A stretch of DNA of 64,000 nt from Nakamurella silvestris (GTDB taxonomy: Bacteria; Actinomycetota; Actinomycetes; Mycobacteriales; Nakamurellaceae), in contig QXCQ01000081.1 of assembly GCA_003576535.1 (NCBI GenBank), forward strand, positions 46,723-110,722. Direction: 5' to 3'. Below the pieces are notes generated by a model. The model made no database searches. It had not been told where the DNA came from and was given only the letters and a program-made list of their open reading frames with translations. Every line of letters starts with the position of its first letter. Positions within the stretch are counted from its first letter, which is position 1. The position numbers and the translations under genes were made by a program. Shown in pieces: positions 50,981 through 61,043 of this stretch.

Positions 50981-51095
50981 CGGGTCCGGTCCGGCCCGGT
51001 CACCCGCTGCTTCGCAACTCGCCAAGACCGGGCCGGACATGGTGGCAGATTGTCTCCTGCCGCCGGTGCGGGGTCGTGCGGTAGCTTTTTCGGCT

Positions 51096-52208
51096 ATGTC
51101 CGAAACTTTCGTTGAAACTCCCCCACGGGAGACCCTGACCGCCGAGGTCATCCGTCGTGCGCCGAAGGTGCTGCTGCACGACCACCTCGACGGTGGTCTG
51201 CGCCCGGCCACCGTCATCGACCTGGCCGCCCAGATCGGGTACGACGCCCTGCCCTCGACCGATGCCGATGAACTCGGCCGGTGGTTCGTGGCGGCGGCCG
51301 ATTCCGGTTCCCTGGAAAGGTATCTGGAGACCTTCGCCCATACCGTGGCCGTGATGCAGACCCGGGAGAACCTGGCCAGGGTGGCCAGTGAATGCGCCCA
51401 GGACCTGGCCGCCGACGGAGTGGTGTACGCCGAGGTGCGGTTCGCCCCGGAACTGCATACGGCCGAAGGGCTTCCGCTCACCGAGGTGGTCGAGGCGGTG
51501 CTCGCCGGTTTCGCCGCCGGCGCGGAGATCGCTGCCGCGTCCGGGTATCGCATCGTCGTCCGGGCCCTGCTGACGGCAATGCGTCATGCGGCCAGATCCC
51601 GGGAGATCGCCGAACTGGCCGTGGCCTACCGGGATCTCGGGGTGGCCGGCTTCGACATCGCCGGTGCCGAAGCAGGTTTCCCTCCCAGCCGTCATCTCGA
51701 CGCCTTCGAGTACCTGCGCCGGGAGAACTTCCATTTCACCATCCACGCCGGTGAGGCCTTCGGGTTGCCGTCGATCTGGGAGGCGCTGACCTGGTGCGGC
51801 GCCGAACGTCTGGGGCACGGGGTGCGGATCATCGACGACATCACCGTGGCCGAGGACGGCACCGTGGAACTCGGCCGGCTGGCGGCCTACGTGCGGGACC
51901 GGCGGATCCCGCTGGAGATGGCCCCGACCTCGAACGTGCAGACCGGTGCGGTGGCCTCGATCGCGGAGCACCCGATCGCGCTGCTGGCGAAACTGAAGTT
52001 CCGCGTCACCCTGAACACCGACAACCGGCTGATGTCGGGCTGTTCGATGTCCAGCGAGATGGCCGCCCTGGTGGAGCACCACGGGTACGGCCTGGAGGAA
52101 TTGCGCTGGCTGACCCTGAACGGGATCAAATCCAGTTTCCTGCCCTTCGACCAGCGGCTGGAGCTGATCAACACGGTGATCAAGCCGGGGTACGAGGCCC
52201 TGGCCTGA
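51096..52208 (+). CDS. add: Adenosine deaminase
   Basis: 370-residue zinc enzyme turning adenosine into inosine. [10 protein letters not shown] holds the first metal His pair, HAGEAFG the catalytic Glu, LGHGVRI a His, and LNTDNRLMS the Asp pair (Thr-Asp-Asn in place of Ser-Asp-Asp, common in actinobacterial ADAs). TAGCTT at 51082-51087 lies 8 nt before ATG 51096, so a leaderless transcript is plausible. A long hairpin follows. Confidence 0.94.
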   Translation: MSETFVETPPRETLTAEVIRRAPKVLLHDHLDGGLRPATVIDLAAQIGYDALPSTDADELGRWFVAAADSGSLERYLETFAHTVAVMQTRENLARVASECAQDLAADGVVYAEVRFAPELHTAEGLPLTEVVEAVLAGFAAGAEIAAASGYRIVVRALLTAMRHAARSREIAELAVAYRDLGVAGFDIAGAEAGFPPSRHLDAFEYLRRENFHFTIHAGEAFGLPSIWEALTWCGAERLGHGVRIIDDITVAEDGTVELGRLAAYVRDRRIPLEMAPTSNVQTGAVASIAEHPIALLAKLKFRVTLNTDNRLMSGCSMSSEMAALVEHHGYGLEELRWLTLNGIKSSFLPFDQRLELINTVIKPGYEALA

Positions 52209-52217
52209 CCGACCGCA

Positions 52218-52261
52218 GGCACCTTTCCCGACGCGGGAGGAACAGCGTCGGGAAAGGTGCC
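52218..52261. terminator. 17-bp perfect hairpin between add and the Rv3311-like gene
   Basis: GGCACCTTTCCCGACGC at 52218-52234 pairs fully with GCGTCGGGAAAGGTGCC at 52245-52261. It lies between two convergent genes and can serve both as a bidirectional terminator. Confidence 0.7.
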
Positions 52262-52270
52262 GGCCGGACC

Positions 52271-53500
52271 TTAGTTCTTGTCCTCGTTCTGCGGGTCCCA
52301 GTCGAGGCTGCCGGTGAAGTTCTCGATCAGCACGTGCCAGGCGTCGACCTCGTCGTCGAACGGCGGCGACGGCGCGAGCCGCGAGGGATCGGGGTTCAAG
52401 GCGGTCTGGATCAGCCAGCCCAGGGGAGCCGCGCTGGACAGGGCCTCGGTGGTCTCGTCGTCGTCACGGGCGACGGCGGCGTCACCGAGCAGTTCGATGG
52501 CCAGGGCCAACCGACGCGGGTTGACCGTCTCCGGGCCCTCGATCAGTTCGGCGTCCAGACCGTCGAGCCGATAGGTGTTCTCCGGCCCGGCGACGATGTA
52601 GACCTCGCCGGCCTCGGCACCCTCGCGGATCTGGGTGAAGGCCTCCAGGCCGGTCAGCGAGTTGTTCGCCGTACCGTCGGCCAGGTAGGTCAGAAGATCC
52701 TTGGTGCGGCTGAACACCTGCGGGCGACCGCCGATGGACAGGAAGACGGGCTTGTCGCCCAGGTAGCAGCGCAGGGTGTACCCGGTGCGTCCGCCGACCG
52801 TGATCTCGACACAGTCGATTCCGATGTTGTCCCAGAACTGCAGCTCCTCGCCGCGCGGCTGGGTGTCCTCGTCGGACTCGGCGGGGCCGGCGAGAATGGC
52901 TGCGACAGCGGCGACCTCGGCCTCGGCGGTGGCCAGTGCGTCGGCATCGACCTCCGGGGTGATGACGATGGCCTCGATGGCGTCGAGGACCCCGCCCCAG
53001 TGCTCCACGACGGCCTTGCCGATACCGGTCCACAGCTTCTCGCCGGTGCGGCCGGCGAAGGCCGACTCACCGAGGGAGAGCAGGTCGAAACCCTCGGCGG
53101 CGCCGATGAACTCGGCGACGGGCTCGAGATCGCAGACGTCACCGAGGGAGCGGACGATCGCCACGGTGTCGGCGAGCTCGGCCAGGGTCCAGATGTCCGG
53201 CGGGCCGGCGACCAGCTCGGGGATCCCGACCAGGTCGAACCGGTGGTCGTCGGACGGGTTCAGCTCGTCGACGATCGCCTCGGGGATGTCCTCCCACTCG
53301 GGGTGGTCGATGAGGTCGTGCTCGTCGGAGGAGCGGACGAAGGCCGCGAGCTGAGCGGTGTCCGGGAAAACGTACAGATTGTCCCCGTGTCCCAGGAAGG
53401 CCTCCCAGTCCTCGCCGTCCTCACGCCAGCGCGGTGCCCACAGGGTCACCACGTTCCCGGAGGTCAGGCCAAGCTCGATGGGCACGATTTCGGCTGCCAC
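52271..53500 (-). CDS. Conserved actinobacterial protein, Rv3311-like
   Basis: 409-residue acidic cytosolic protein without recognised catalytic motifs. The N-terminal half has ELGLTSGNVVTLWAPRWRED, FLGHGDNLYVFPDTAQLAAF and DLIDHPEWEDIPE; a central region LQFWDNIGIDCVEITVGGRTGYTL (in part) follows. By position next to add it matches M. tuberculosis Rv3311, of unknown function and sometimes labelled primosomal protein without clear basis. GTG 53500 follows AGAGGA by 7 nt. Confidence 0.72.
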   Translation of the reverse strand: MAAEIVPIELGLTSGNVVTLWAPRWREDGEDWEAFLGHGDNLYVFPDTAQLAAFVRSSDEHDLIDHPEWEDIPEAIVDELNPSDDHRFDLVGIPELVAGPPDIWTLAELADTVAIVRSLGDVCDLEPVAEFIGAAEGFDLLSLGESAFAGRTGEKLWTGIGKAVVEHWGGVLDAIEAIVITPEVDADALATAEAEVAAVAAILAGPAESDEDTQPRGEELQFWDNIGIDCVEITVGGRTGYTLRCYLGDKPVFLSIGGRPQVFSRTKDLLTYLADGTANNSLTGLEAFTQIREGAEAGEVYIVAGPENTYRLDGLDAELIEGPETVNPRRLALAIELLGDAAVARDDDETTEALSSAAPLGWLIQTALNPDPSRLAPSPPFDDEVDAWHVLIENFTGSLDWDPQNEDKN

Positions 53501-53646
53501 GTCAAGATCCTCTCGCTGTTCACAGTGCCACCGGTTGCCCCGGGGACGCGTCGAAGTAGGCCGCGCCGGGCGCGACCGGTGGTGCTACCGGAAGCCTACT
53601 GGTGGGAGGGGGTCGGGCCGTGCACCTCCCCGGCCCAACCGTCCCT

Positions 53647-53696
53647 CGGTGGGATATGCGCAGGTGTGAACGTCAACATCTGCGCATATCCCACCG
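53647..53696. repeat. Palindrome family B, copy 2
   Basis: CGGTGGGATATGCGCA and TGCGCATATCCCACCG arms. With copy 3 it brackets the TerD-like gene, lying 20 nt after that gene's stop. Confidence 0.88.
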
Positions 53697-53715
53697 CGGG
53701 GTGAGCCCGGAGGGC

Positions 53716-54420
53716 CTATTTGAAGTGGTTGGTGCCGCCGGCGTCCATCGTCACCGACAGATCCGCCCCCAGCACGGGGCGCTGCTCGGAGCTCGGCGCG
53801 GAGTACAACTCCAACGCGTGGATCTCGATGCCGTCCACCCCGTTGACGATCAGACCCGGTACACAGGTGTACACGGCCTCGTCGTCACTGGCGTTGCTGC
53901 CCTCGATCTGCACCCGGCTGCCCTGACCGTTGTCGATGGCCATGCTCACCCGGTACTGGCGGAAGCTGCCCGCACCGTTGGACTGCGCCGAGTAGACGAC
54001 CGGCAGGACGGCCAGGATCGACGGGTTGAGGGTGATCTCGATGGTCTCGGTCGCCTCGGACCCCTGGGAGCGGCCGATGTCCCCGGTGTGCCGGACGGCC
54101 CCGTCGGCGGTGGCCGAGCGGAACGTCGTGTCCTCCTCGGTGCCGAACTGGGACACCGTCTCGGTGTGGCCGTCGGTGTACCGGACGATCGCGAAGACGT
54201 CGTAGTCGGTGCTGGGCGGCCAGCTGCAGGAGGCGACGACGGTCGCGCTCTTGGTGATGGAGACCCGTTGACCCTTGGTCAACGAGATGGACCCGGTGCG
54301 GGTGCCCTCGACGATCGGCGAGGGGGCGGCGCTGGTGGCCGGTTCGGGGACGAGTAACAACTCGGCGAGTGGTGTCGGCCCGTCCAAGAGCGTTTTCGGC
54401 TTCTTGCTGAAGAATCCCAT
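53716..54420 (-). CDS. TerD-family stress protein
   Basis: 234-residue protein with a TerD-like calcium-binding beta sandwich: SLTKGQRVSITK, a DYDVFAIVRYTDGHTETVSQFG segment (in part), HTGDIGRS and a late LELYSAP. Residues 1-45 (KKPKTLLDGPTPLAE) are a linker. TerD relatives are linked to tellurite, phage and metal stress, but single copies such as this have no proven role. ATG 54420 follows GAAGGAG at ~11 nt. It sits exactly between family B copies 2 and 3. Confidence 0.8.
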   Translation of the reverse strand: MGFFSKKPKTLLDGPTPLAELLLVPEPATSAAPSPIVEGTRTGSISLTKGQRVSITKSATVVASCSWPPSTDYDVFAIVRYTDGHTETVSQFGTEEDTTFRSATADGAVRHTGDIGRSQGSEATETIEITLNPSILAVLPVVYSAQSNGAGSFRQYRVSMAIDNGQGSRVQIEGSNASDDEAVYTCVPGLIVNGVDGIEIHALELYSAPSSEQRPVLGADLSVTMDAGGTNHFK

Positions 54421-54461
54421 GGGCTGTTCCACTCCTTCTGTCGTGCATCCTGCTCCGCCTT

Positions 54462-54513
54462 GCGGTGGGATATGCGCAGTTCAACAGCAGTTTTGCTGCG
54501 CATATCCCACCGC
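54462..54513. repeat. Palindrome family B, copy 3
   Basis: GCGGTGGGATATGCGCAG and CTGCGCATATCCCACCGC pair perfectly over 18 bp. It lies between the gabT stop and the TerD-like start. Confidence 0.88.
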
Positions 54514-54529
54514 GAGGCGGTAGCCGGTG

Positions 54530-55879
54530 TCAGACCTGGACGGTCCGCACTGCTTCTTCCAGTATGTCCAGACCCTCCGACAACAATGCCTCGCCGATCA
54601 CCAACGGCGGCAGGAGGCGGATCACATTGCCGTAGGTGCCGCAGGTCAGCACCACCACACCCTGGGCGTGGCAGGCCTTGGCCACCGCGGCCGCGGCGGC
54701 GGCGTCGGGCTCGAGGGAGCCGGCGACGGTGAACTCCATCGCGAGCATCCCGCCGCGCCCGCGGACGTCGCCGATCCGGCCGGTGCTCTCCGCCAGAGCG
54801 GTCAGCCGGGGCTTCGCCAGCGCCTCGATCCGCCGGGCGGCGGCGTTCAGGTCCAGGGTCTCCATGGTCTCGATCGCCGCCAGGGCGGCGGCGCAGGCGA
54901 GCGGATTGCCGCCGTAGGTTCCGCCGAGCCCGCTGCCGTGGACCGAGTCCATGATCTCCGCCCGGCCGGTGACGGCGGAGACGGGCAGGCCACCGGCGAT
55001 GCCCTTGGCGGTGGTGACCAGGTCCGGCACCACACCCTCGTGGTCGGAGGCGAACCAGTCGCCGGTCCGGCAGAAACCGCTCTGCACCTCGTCGGCGACG
55101 AACACGATGCCGTTGGCCGTGCAGTACTCGGAGATCGCGGGCAGGAAGCCGTCCGCCGGGGCGATGAACCCGCCCTCACCCTGGATCGGCTCGATGATGA
55201 CGGCGGCGATCTCGCTGCCGCCGATCTGCTTGTCCATCATCGAGATGGCGCGGGCGGCGGCCTCCTTGCCGGAGATGCCGTTGTCCCGGAACGGGTAGGA
55301 CATCGGGACACGGTAGATCTCCCCGGGGAAGGGGCCGAAGCCCTTCTTGTAGGGCATGGCCTTGGCCGTCAGCGCCATGGTGAGGCTGGTGCGGCCGTGG
55401 TAGGCGTGGTCGAACACGACCACGGCCTGCCGTCGGGTGAAGGTGCGGGCGATCTTGACCGCGTTCTCCACGGCCTCGGAGCCGGAGTTGAACAGGGCCG
55501 AGCGCTTCTCGTGGGAGCCGGGGGTCAGCGCGTTGAGCTTCTCGGCGACGGCGACGTAGCTCTCGTAGGGGGTCACCATGAAACAGGTGTGGGTGAAGTT
55601 CGCGACCTGCTCGGACACCGCGGCCACCACCAGCGGGGCGGAGTTGCCGACGCTGGTGACGGCGATCCCGGAGGCGAGGTCGATGAGCGAGTTCCCGTCG
55701 ATGTCGACGATGACACCGCCGCCGGCCTTGGCCGTGTAGACGGGCAGGGTCGAGGCGATCCCAGCGGAGACCGCCGCGGTCCGGCGGCCGTGCAGGGCGG
55801 TGGAGAGCGGGCCGGGGATGGCCGTGACGAGCCGTCGTTCCTGGGGCAGGTCGGTGATCTGTGAGGCAGCGGAGGTCAT
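54530..55879 (-). CDS. gabT: 4-aminobutyrate aminotransferase
   Basis: 449-residue PLP enzyme moving the amino group of GABA to 2-oxoglutarate to give succinate semialdehyde. NSGSEAVENAVKIAR, DHAYHGRTSLTMALT, IIEPIQGEGGF, FVADEVQSGFCRTG and the PLP-Lys motif TTAKGIAGG are clear. Last gene of a three-gene operon with two aldehyde dehydrogenases, 5 nt from the one upstream. Confidence 0.94.
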   Translation of the reverse strand: MTSAASQITDLPQERRLVTAIPGPLSTALHGRRTAAVSAGIASTLPVYTAKAGGGVIVDIDGNSLIDLASGIAVTSVGNSAPLVVAAVSEQVANFTHTCFMVTPYESYVAVAEKLNALTPGSHEKRSALFNSGSEAVENAVKIARTFTRRQAVVVFDHAYHGRTSLTMALTAKAMPYKKGFGPFPGEIYRVPMSYPFRDNGISGKEAAARAISMMDKQIGGSEIAAVIIEPIQGEGGFIAPADGFLPAISEYCTANGIVFVADEVQSGFCRTGDWFASDHEGVVPDLVTTAKGIAGGLPVSAVTGRAEIMDSVHGSGLGGTYGGNPLACAAALAAIETMETLDLNAAARRIEALAKPRLTALAESTGRIGDVRGRGGMLAMEFTVAGSLEPDAAAAAAVAKACHAQGVVVLTCGTYGNVIRLLPPLVIGEALLSEGLDILEEAVRTVQV

Positions 55880-55884
55880 GGTGA

Positions 55885-57324
55885 TCAGGCCTCGCCCAAC
55901 GCGGTCATGACGTGCTTGATGCGGGTGTAGTCCTCAAGGCCGTACATCGAGAGGTCCTTTCCGTAACCCGAGTGGCCGAAACCGCCGTGCGGCATCTCGG
56001 CGACCAGGGGGATGTGGGTGTTGATCCAGACGCAGCCGAAGTTGAGCGCCTTGCTGACGCGCATCGCCCGGCCGTGGTCCTTCGTCCAGACACTGGACGC
56101 CAGACCGTATTTCGTGCCGTTGGCCCAGCGGATGGCCTCGGCCTCGTCGCTGAACCGCTGGACTGTGATGACGGGGCCGAAGATCTCGTTCTGCACCGCG
56201 TTGTCGTCCTGGTTCAGGTCCGAGATGACGGTGGGCGCGTAGAAGAACCCTTCGTCACCCACCCGGTTGCCGCCGGCGTCGAGACTGGCGTGGTCGGGCA
56301 GGGTCTCGACGAAGGAGCTGACGTGGGCGAGCTGGTTCGGGTTGTTGACCGGACCGTACAGGGCATCGGTGTTGCTCGGCGGGCCGGTGACGGTGTTCTT
56401 CGCCTGCTCGGCCAGGGCGGCCACGAAGTCCTGGTAGACCCCCGGGGCGGCCAGTACCCGGGTGGCGGCGGTGCAGTCCTGGCCCGCGTTGAAGTACCCG
56501 GCGACGGCAATGGCCTCGGCGGCGGCCTCGATGTCCGCGTCGTCGAACACCATGACCGGGGCCTTGCCACCGAGCTCCAGGTGAACCCGCTTGACGTCGG
56601 CGGCGGCCGCCTCGGCCACCTGCATCCCGGCCCGGATGGAGCCGGTGATGGCGACCAGGCCCGGCGTCGGGTGGCTGACCAGGGCGCGACCGGTGTCCCG
56701 GTCGCCGGTGACGACGTTGAGCACACCCGGCGGCAGGAACTCCGCCGCCAGCTCGGCCAGCAGCAGGGTGGAGGCCGGGGTGGTGTCGGAGGGTTTGAGC
56801 ACGATGGTGTTGCCGGCGGCCAGGGCCGGGCCGATCTTCCAGATCGCCATCATCAGCGGGTAGTTCCACGGCGTCACCTGACCGACCACACCGATCGGTT
56901 CGCGGCGAACGAAAGACGTGTGGCCGGCCATGTATTCGCCGGCCGAGCGCCCCTCGAGGATCCGGGCGGCACCGGCGAAGAAACGCAGCTGGTCGACGGC
57001 CGGGGGAAGTTCCTCGGAGGCGGTCAGCTCGATCGGCTTGCCGGTGTTGCGGACCTCGGTGTCCACGAACTCGGCGGCCCGCTCCTCCAGCTTGTCGGCG
57101 ATCTTGAGCAGGGCCCGCTGACGCTCGGCGGGGGTGGTGTTGCCCCAGCCCTCGAAGGCCGCGCCGGCGGCCCGGTAGGCGGCGTCGACGTCCTCCGCCC
57201 CGGACACCGGAGCGGTGGCGTAGACCGCGCCGGTCGACGGGTCGACCACGTCACTGGTGGCCCCGGACCTCGCGTCGGCCCACTCGCCGTTGATGAAGTT
57301 GCGCAGGCCTTGTTTCTCGGTCAT
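55885..57324 (-). CDS. Aminobutyraldehyde dehydrogenase-like enzyme
   Basis: 479-residue NAD-dependent aldehyde dehydrogenase. [38 protein letters not shown] and the catalytic Cys in [12 protein letters not shown] resemble gamma-aminobutyraldehyde dehydrogenases (PatD/ABALDH). Substrate oxidation would give GABA for GabT next door. ATG 57324 used. Middle gene of the operon. Confidence 0.88.
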   Translation of the reverse strand: MTEKQGLRNFINGEWADARSGATSDVVDPSTGAVYATAPVSGAEDVDAAYRAAGAAFEGWGNTTPAERQRALLKIADKLEERAAEFVDTEVRNTGKPIELTASEELPPAVDQLRFFAGAARILEGRSAGEYMAGHTSFVRREPIGVVGQVTPWNYPLMMAIWKIGPALAAGNTIVLKPSDTTPASTLLLAELAAEFLPPGVLNVVTGDRDTGRALVSHPTPGLVAITGSIRAGMQVAEAAAADVKRVHLELGGKAPVMVFDDADIEAAAEAIAVAGYFNAGQDCTAATRVLAAPGVYQDFVAALAEQAKNTVTGPPSNTDALYGPVNNPNQLAHVSSFVETLPDHASLDAGGNRVGDEGFFYAPTVISDLNQDDNAVQNEIFGPVITVQRFSDEAEAIRWANGTKYGLASSVWTKDHGRAMRVSKALNFGCVWINTHIPLVAEMPHGGFGHSGYGKDLSMYGLEDYTRIKHVMTALGEA

Positions 57325-57388
57325 GGAGATGCCCTCTCGGTACTCGTGCTGCCGTGGGTGTGCGGGGATACTTTCTGCGACAAGCGGT

Positions 57389-58801
57389 TCAGCCGGCGAA
57401 GACGACGAAACGCAGTTCGGTCAGTTCGTCGATGGCGTAGGCCGGCCCTTCCCTGGTGTTCCCGGAGTCCCGCAACCCGCCGTAGGGCGCGTTGTCGAAC
57501 CGGACGGTGGGAACGTCGTTGATCAATACCCCACCGTAGGACAGTCGGTGGGCGGCAGCCAGGGCTGTATCCATCCTGCTGGTGAAGATGCCCGCGTGCA
57601 GGCCGAAATCGGAGTCGTTGGCCAGGTCGATGGCCTCGTCGAGGGTGTCGTAGGCGCTGAGGGTGACGACGGGTCCGAAGATCTCGCCGCGGTAGACCGG
57701 CAGGGTGCGGTCCGGTTCGACGACCAGAGCGGGGTGCACCACCGGCCCGTCGACGCGACCGCCGATCACCTCGGCCCCGGCTTCGGCGGCCTCGGCCAGC
57801 CATCCGGTGATCCGAAGCCGCTCACGTTCGGAGATGACGGGACCGACCACGGTGGCCGGATCGGCGGGGTCGCCGACGGGCAGGGCCCCGATCGCCTCGA
57901 CCAGCAGGCGACGAACCTCCTCGGCGACGGACCGGTGCACCAGCACCCGCTGGGTGGAGATGCAGCTCTGGCCGGCGTAGGAGAAGCCGCCGGAGCGGAC
58001 GGCGGCGACGGCCCGGCCCAGATCGGCGTCCGGTTCGATGATGACCGGAGCGTTGGAACCCAGTTCCAGCAGCACCTTCTTGCCGACGGCAGCCCGCTCG
58101 ATCGCGTGACCGGCCGGTACCGAGCCGGTGAAGGAGACCACGGCGGGAACCGGGTGGGCCACCAGCGGGGCGCCCGCCTCGGCCCCGGTGCCGGTGACCA
58201 CACTGATCCAGTGGGCGGGCAGTCCGGCCTCCACCAGCAGGTCCACCAGCTTCAGGGCCGAGACCGGTGTCTGGTCAGCGGGTTTGAGGACCACCGGGCA
58301 GCCGGCCGCGATGGCGGGGGCCAACTTGTGGGCGACCAGGTTGAGCGGGAAGTTGAACGGGGTGATGGCGGCGACCACACCACGCGGGAAGCGCAGGGTC
58401 ACCCCGAGACGGGTACCGGCGGCACCGTCCGGAACGGGGAGGACCTGTCCGGTGGGTTGCCGCGCGGCGGCGGCGCCGAACCGGAGGACGTCGATGCACC
58501 GGCCCACCTCGCCGGTGGCGGCGGTGATCGGTTTCCCGGCCTCCCGGCGGATCACGTCGGCGAACTCGGCGATGCGGGCTTCGAGCAGGGCGGCGGCGCG
58601 GTCCAGGATCGCGGCCCGGTCGGCCAGGGGCAGGCCGGGGCCGACCAGTGCCGCGGCGGCGGCGCGACAGGCCCGGTCGACCTCCTCGGCCCCGAGCTGA
58701 GGCACCTGGGCCACGATCTCTCCGGTGTACGGGTCGGCGATCGTCATCCAACGGTCGCCCTGGACAGGGGAGCCGTTGATCCGGGCCGGGATGCGAAGCA
58801 C
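57389..58801 (-). CDS. Aldehyde dehydrogenase family protein (possible succinate-semialdehyde dehydrogenase)
   Basis: 470-residue aldehyde dehydrogenase of a different subgroup from its neighbour. [37 protein letters not shown] and [13 protein letters not shown] with the catalytic Cys resemble the ALDH21/lactaldehyde-phosphonoacetaldehyde branch. In this operon it could oxidise succinate semialdehyde to succinate, but the motifs are not those of typical GabD. GTG 58801 follows GGAGA by 5 nt. First gene of the operon, divergent from pucR. Confidence 0.85.
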   Translation of the reverse strand: MLRIPARINGSPVQGDRWMTIADPYTGEIVAQVPQLGAEEVDRACRAAAAALVGPGLPLADRAAILDRAAALLEARIAEFADVIRREAGKPITAATGEVGRCIDVLRFGAAAARQPTGQVLPVPDGAAGTRLGVTLRFPRGVVAAITPFNFPLNLVAHKLAPAIAAGCPVVLKPADQTPVSALKLVDLLVEAGLPAHWISVVTGTGAEAGAPLVAHPVPAVVSFTGSVPAGHAIERAAVGKKVLLELGSNAPVIIEPDADLGRAVAAVRSGGFSYAGQSCISTQRVLVHRSVAEEVRRLLVEAIGALPVGDPADPATVVGPVISERERLRITGWLAEAAEAGAEVIGGRVDGPVVHPALVVEPDRTLPVYRGEIFGPVVTLSAYDTLDEAIDLANDSDFGLHAGIFTSRMDTALAAAHRLSYGGVLINDVPTVRFDNAPYGGLRDSGNTREGPAYAIDELTELRFVVFAG

Positions 58802-58931
58802 TGTTTCTCCAAGCGTGGTTCGGGCGTAGGACGGGGATCCTTCACGGTAGGAGCCGGTACGAGCGTGACGCCATAGGCGGCTGCACAGAATCGGCCGCGA
58901 TCGACCGTGCAGAGGACCAAGGAAGAGCACC

Positions 58932-58943
58932 TAGACTCAACGG
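58932..58943 (+). promoter_or_regulatory. -10 element of a probable leaderless pucR transcript
   Basis: TAGACT at 58932-58937 ends 6 nt before the GTG start codon at 58944, the typical distance from -10 to transcription start. No ribosome binding site is placed correctly. A leaderless mRNA is inferred. Confidence 0.5.
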
Positions 58944-60386
58944 GTGCTGACCGTTCACGACGTCCTCCGGAACCCGGACCTGAACCTGACCCTGACCTCC
59001 GGATCGGCCGAGGCCCTGTCGGCGGAGGTCACGTGGGCGGCGACCACCGAACTCGACGATCCGGGCCGGTTCCTCGCCGGTGGTGAACTGGTGCTGACGA
59101 CCGGGCTGCGGCAGGTGGGCCGGGCGACCCAGGTCCGCTTCGTGCACAGTGTCGCCGATGCGGGGGCGGCGGCCCTGGGGTTCGGCACCGGGCTGACCCA
59201 CCAGCGGATCCCCGAGGGGACCCGCCAGGCGGCCCTCGAGCGTGGACTGGCCCTGTTCGAGGTGCCGTACGTCATCCCGTTCCTGGCCATCGACCGGTTC
59301 GTCGCCGATCGGGTCCTCGCCGACCACTACGACCGGCCACGCCGGCTGCTCCAGGCCTACGACCAGCTGACGTCGGCGGTCCTGGCCCAGGCCCTCGACG
59401 GACTGGTGCACACCCTGCACGGGATCGTCCGAGCTCCCGTCGCCGTGTTGGACGAGCGCGGTGAGGTCCTGGTCGGCGTGCCCGCCGGTGGGGTCTGGTC
59501 CCCGGCCGAACCCGGCCCCCAGGAGCACATCCTTCGGGTCGAGTCCGAGGGTGAGCTGGTCGCCCACCTCTGCGCGCGGGCCCCGGCGGAGCTGGCCGAT
59601 GTGCTGCCGTACACCGTGGGTCTGGTGGGGCTGGAGCTGTCCCGTCGCCGGGCCGTGCTCGAAGGGCAGCGGTTGCTGTTGGCCGATGTGCTCGCCGACA
59701 TCTTCGGCGGCAGCGTCACCGACGCGGATGCCGTCCGGCGGTTGCGCCGGTTCGACATCGACCTCGACGCCGGCAACACCGTGCTGCTCGGCACGGTCGA
59801 CGGCGCCGATCAGGGGCGACTCCGACGGTCGGCGGCCGGTCCCGTCGACCATCCAGGAGCGGTGACGGCCTGGCTCGATTCAACCCTCGTGGTGATCCTG
59901 CGCGGCAGTGTGGAGCCCGCTGCGGCGGCGGATCGGCTGGCCGGACACCTGGCGGCCGCAGGTGGGCGGGTCCGGGTGGGGATCGGTGGCAACCACGCCG
60001 GTCTGGCCGGACTGCGCTGGAGTTACCACGAGGCCCGTCAAGCGCTGGGTGGGGGGCCGGGGATCAACACCGCAACAGGTCTGAGCATGGCCGGGTTGCT
60101 GCAGGCGAGCGAGGACGTCCCGTTGGCGGCGCTGGCCGCGGAGATGCTCCGACCGTTGATCGAATTCGACGCCGCGCACGGCACGGAGCTGGTCGACACC
60201 CTGCGGGCCTATCTCGACCTGGACGGCTCCGTCGGCCGGGTCGCGGAGGCGAAGGTGCTGCACCGCAACACGGTTCGCTACCGCCTGGACCAGATCACGC
60301 GGGTGACCGGGCGTGGGGTGGACGCCACGGCGGATCGCCTGCAGTGGTATCTCGCGCTGTTGGCCACCGGGCCGGGGCCGTCCTGA
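58944..60386 (+). CDS. PucR-family regulator of the GABA operon
   Basis: 480-residue regulator. Residues ~1-120 are the PucR sensory domain (LTVHDVLRNPDLNLTLTSGS start, FLAGGELVLTTG, RQAALERGLALFEVPY), ~280-390 a CdaR GGDEF-like domain (LRWSYHEARQALG), and the C-terminal helix-turn-helix ends with VAEAKVLHRNTVRYRLDQI. PucR-type GabR activates GABA catabolism in Corynebacterium, so control of the divergent aldehyde dehydrogenase-gabT operon is likely. The 142-nt divergent gap carries both promoters. Confidence 0.88.
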   Translation: MLTVHDVLRNPDLNLTLTSGSAEALSAEVTWAATTELDDPGRFLAGGELVLTTGLRQVGRATQVRFVHSVADAGAAALGFGTGLTHQRIPEGTRQAALERGLALFEVPYVIPFLAIDRFVADRVLADHYDRPRRLLQAYDQLTSAVLAQALDGLVHTLHGIVRAPVAVLDERGEVLVGVPAGGVWSPAEPGPQEHILRVESEGELVAHLCARAPAELADVLPYTVGLVGLELSRRRAVLEGQRLLLADVLADIFGGSVTDADAVRRLRRFDIDLDAGNTVLLGTVDGADQGRLRRSAAGPVDHPGAVTAWLDSTLVVILRGSVEPAAAADRLAGHLAAAGGRVRVGIGGNHAGLAGLRWSYHEARQALGGGPGINTATGLSMAGLLQASEDVPLAALAAEMLRPLIEFDAAHGTELVDTLRAYLDLDGSVGRVAEAKVLHRNTVRYRLDQITRVTGRGVDATADRLQWYLALLATGPGPS

Positions 60387-60503
60387 TCGGGTAATCGGTC
60401 GCCGGAGCCTGAAGATACGGGCAAGATGGGGGAAGCAGTCGCTGTACCCAGACCTTCTGCAGCACTCGGGCAGAAGCACGACAGAATCTCCGAAAGGGCC
60501 GCC

Positions 60504-60725
60504 ATGTCAGACAAGATCGAGCCGAGCACCAGCGAGGCGGAAACTGCGGGCACGCCGGCGGAACCCGCTGTCTCCCAGGACACCAAAACCGCCTTCGCCG
60601 CCGCCCTGGCCAAGAAGAACGCCGCCAACAAGGCGCGCTCGGAGCACCTCGACGGCGAGAACCATGTTCACGGAACGTCCGCTCCCGGAGTCACCAAGCG
60701 TCAGTTCCGCCGCAAGTCGGGCTGA
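60504..60725 (+). CDS. DUF5302 small protein
   Basis: 73-residue Lys/Glu/Ala-rich polar protein ending in FRRKSG, with a central TKTAFAAALAKKNAANK helix and HVHG. This is the layout of actinobacterial DUF5302 proteins; function unknown. AAAGGG lies 6 nt before ATG 60504; earlier in-frame codons are not conserved-looking. It is followed by a family C palindrome. Confidence 0.75.
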   Translation: MSDKIEPSTSEAETAGTPAEPAVSQDTKTAFAAALAKKNAANKARSEHLDGENHVHGTSAPGVTKRQFRRKSG

Positions 60726-60743
60726 GCCCGGGCTCTTCTTCGT

Positions 60744-60815
60744 TGTTCCCGCGCACCGTTCCGGGATCGGCGCATCCTGCAGGGTGCGCGAACCCCGGAA
60801 CGGTGCGCGGGAACA
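60744..60815. repeat. Palindrome family C, copy 2
   Basis: Arms starting TGTTCCCGCGCACCGTTCCG and its complement pair perfectly over 22 bp, with an inner GGCGCATCCTGCAGGGTGCGC region. It shares TTCCCGCGCACC and GGATCGGCGCA-like segments with copy 1 at 26785. Confidence 0.82.
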
Positions 60816-61043
60816 GCAAAGGCATTAATCCGCATTCCGGCAGAACTCAATTGTTTCCTGGGCTGTCGCCGGGATTTCGCCGAATGTCTATTCACCTCGA
60901 TTGTCGACTGATAGTTTTCGGGCAAACGAACAAATCTGCGTGTTGACTTCACCGTGCTCTTCTCCGGCCCGCCGGCCAGGTGTAGAGCCGGCGTTTCGCG
61001 CTGCCCGCCGACGGGTGTTCGTCCGACTTCTCGAGGAGCATCC
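60816..61043 (+). promoter_or_regulatory. Intergenic region upstream of the large secreted protein, relatively AT-rich
   Basis: No gene is visible. The first ~140 nt (60820-60960) are clearly less GC-rich than the surrounding genome and contain ATTAATC, CAATTG and TGATAGTTTTC. Promoter elements are probable, but no convincing -35/-10 pair was fixed. The end carries GAGGAG at 61033-61038. Confidence 0.4.

Noticed and set aside
60880..60960. Possible c-di-GMP riboswitch because of GGGCAAACG upstream of a surface protein
   Set aside because: The rest of the consensus (GACGCAAAGCC and the paired helices) is missing.
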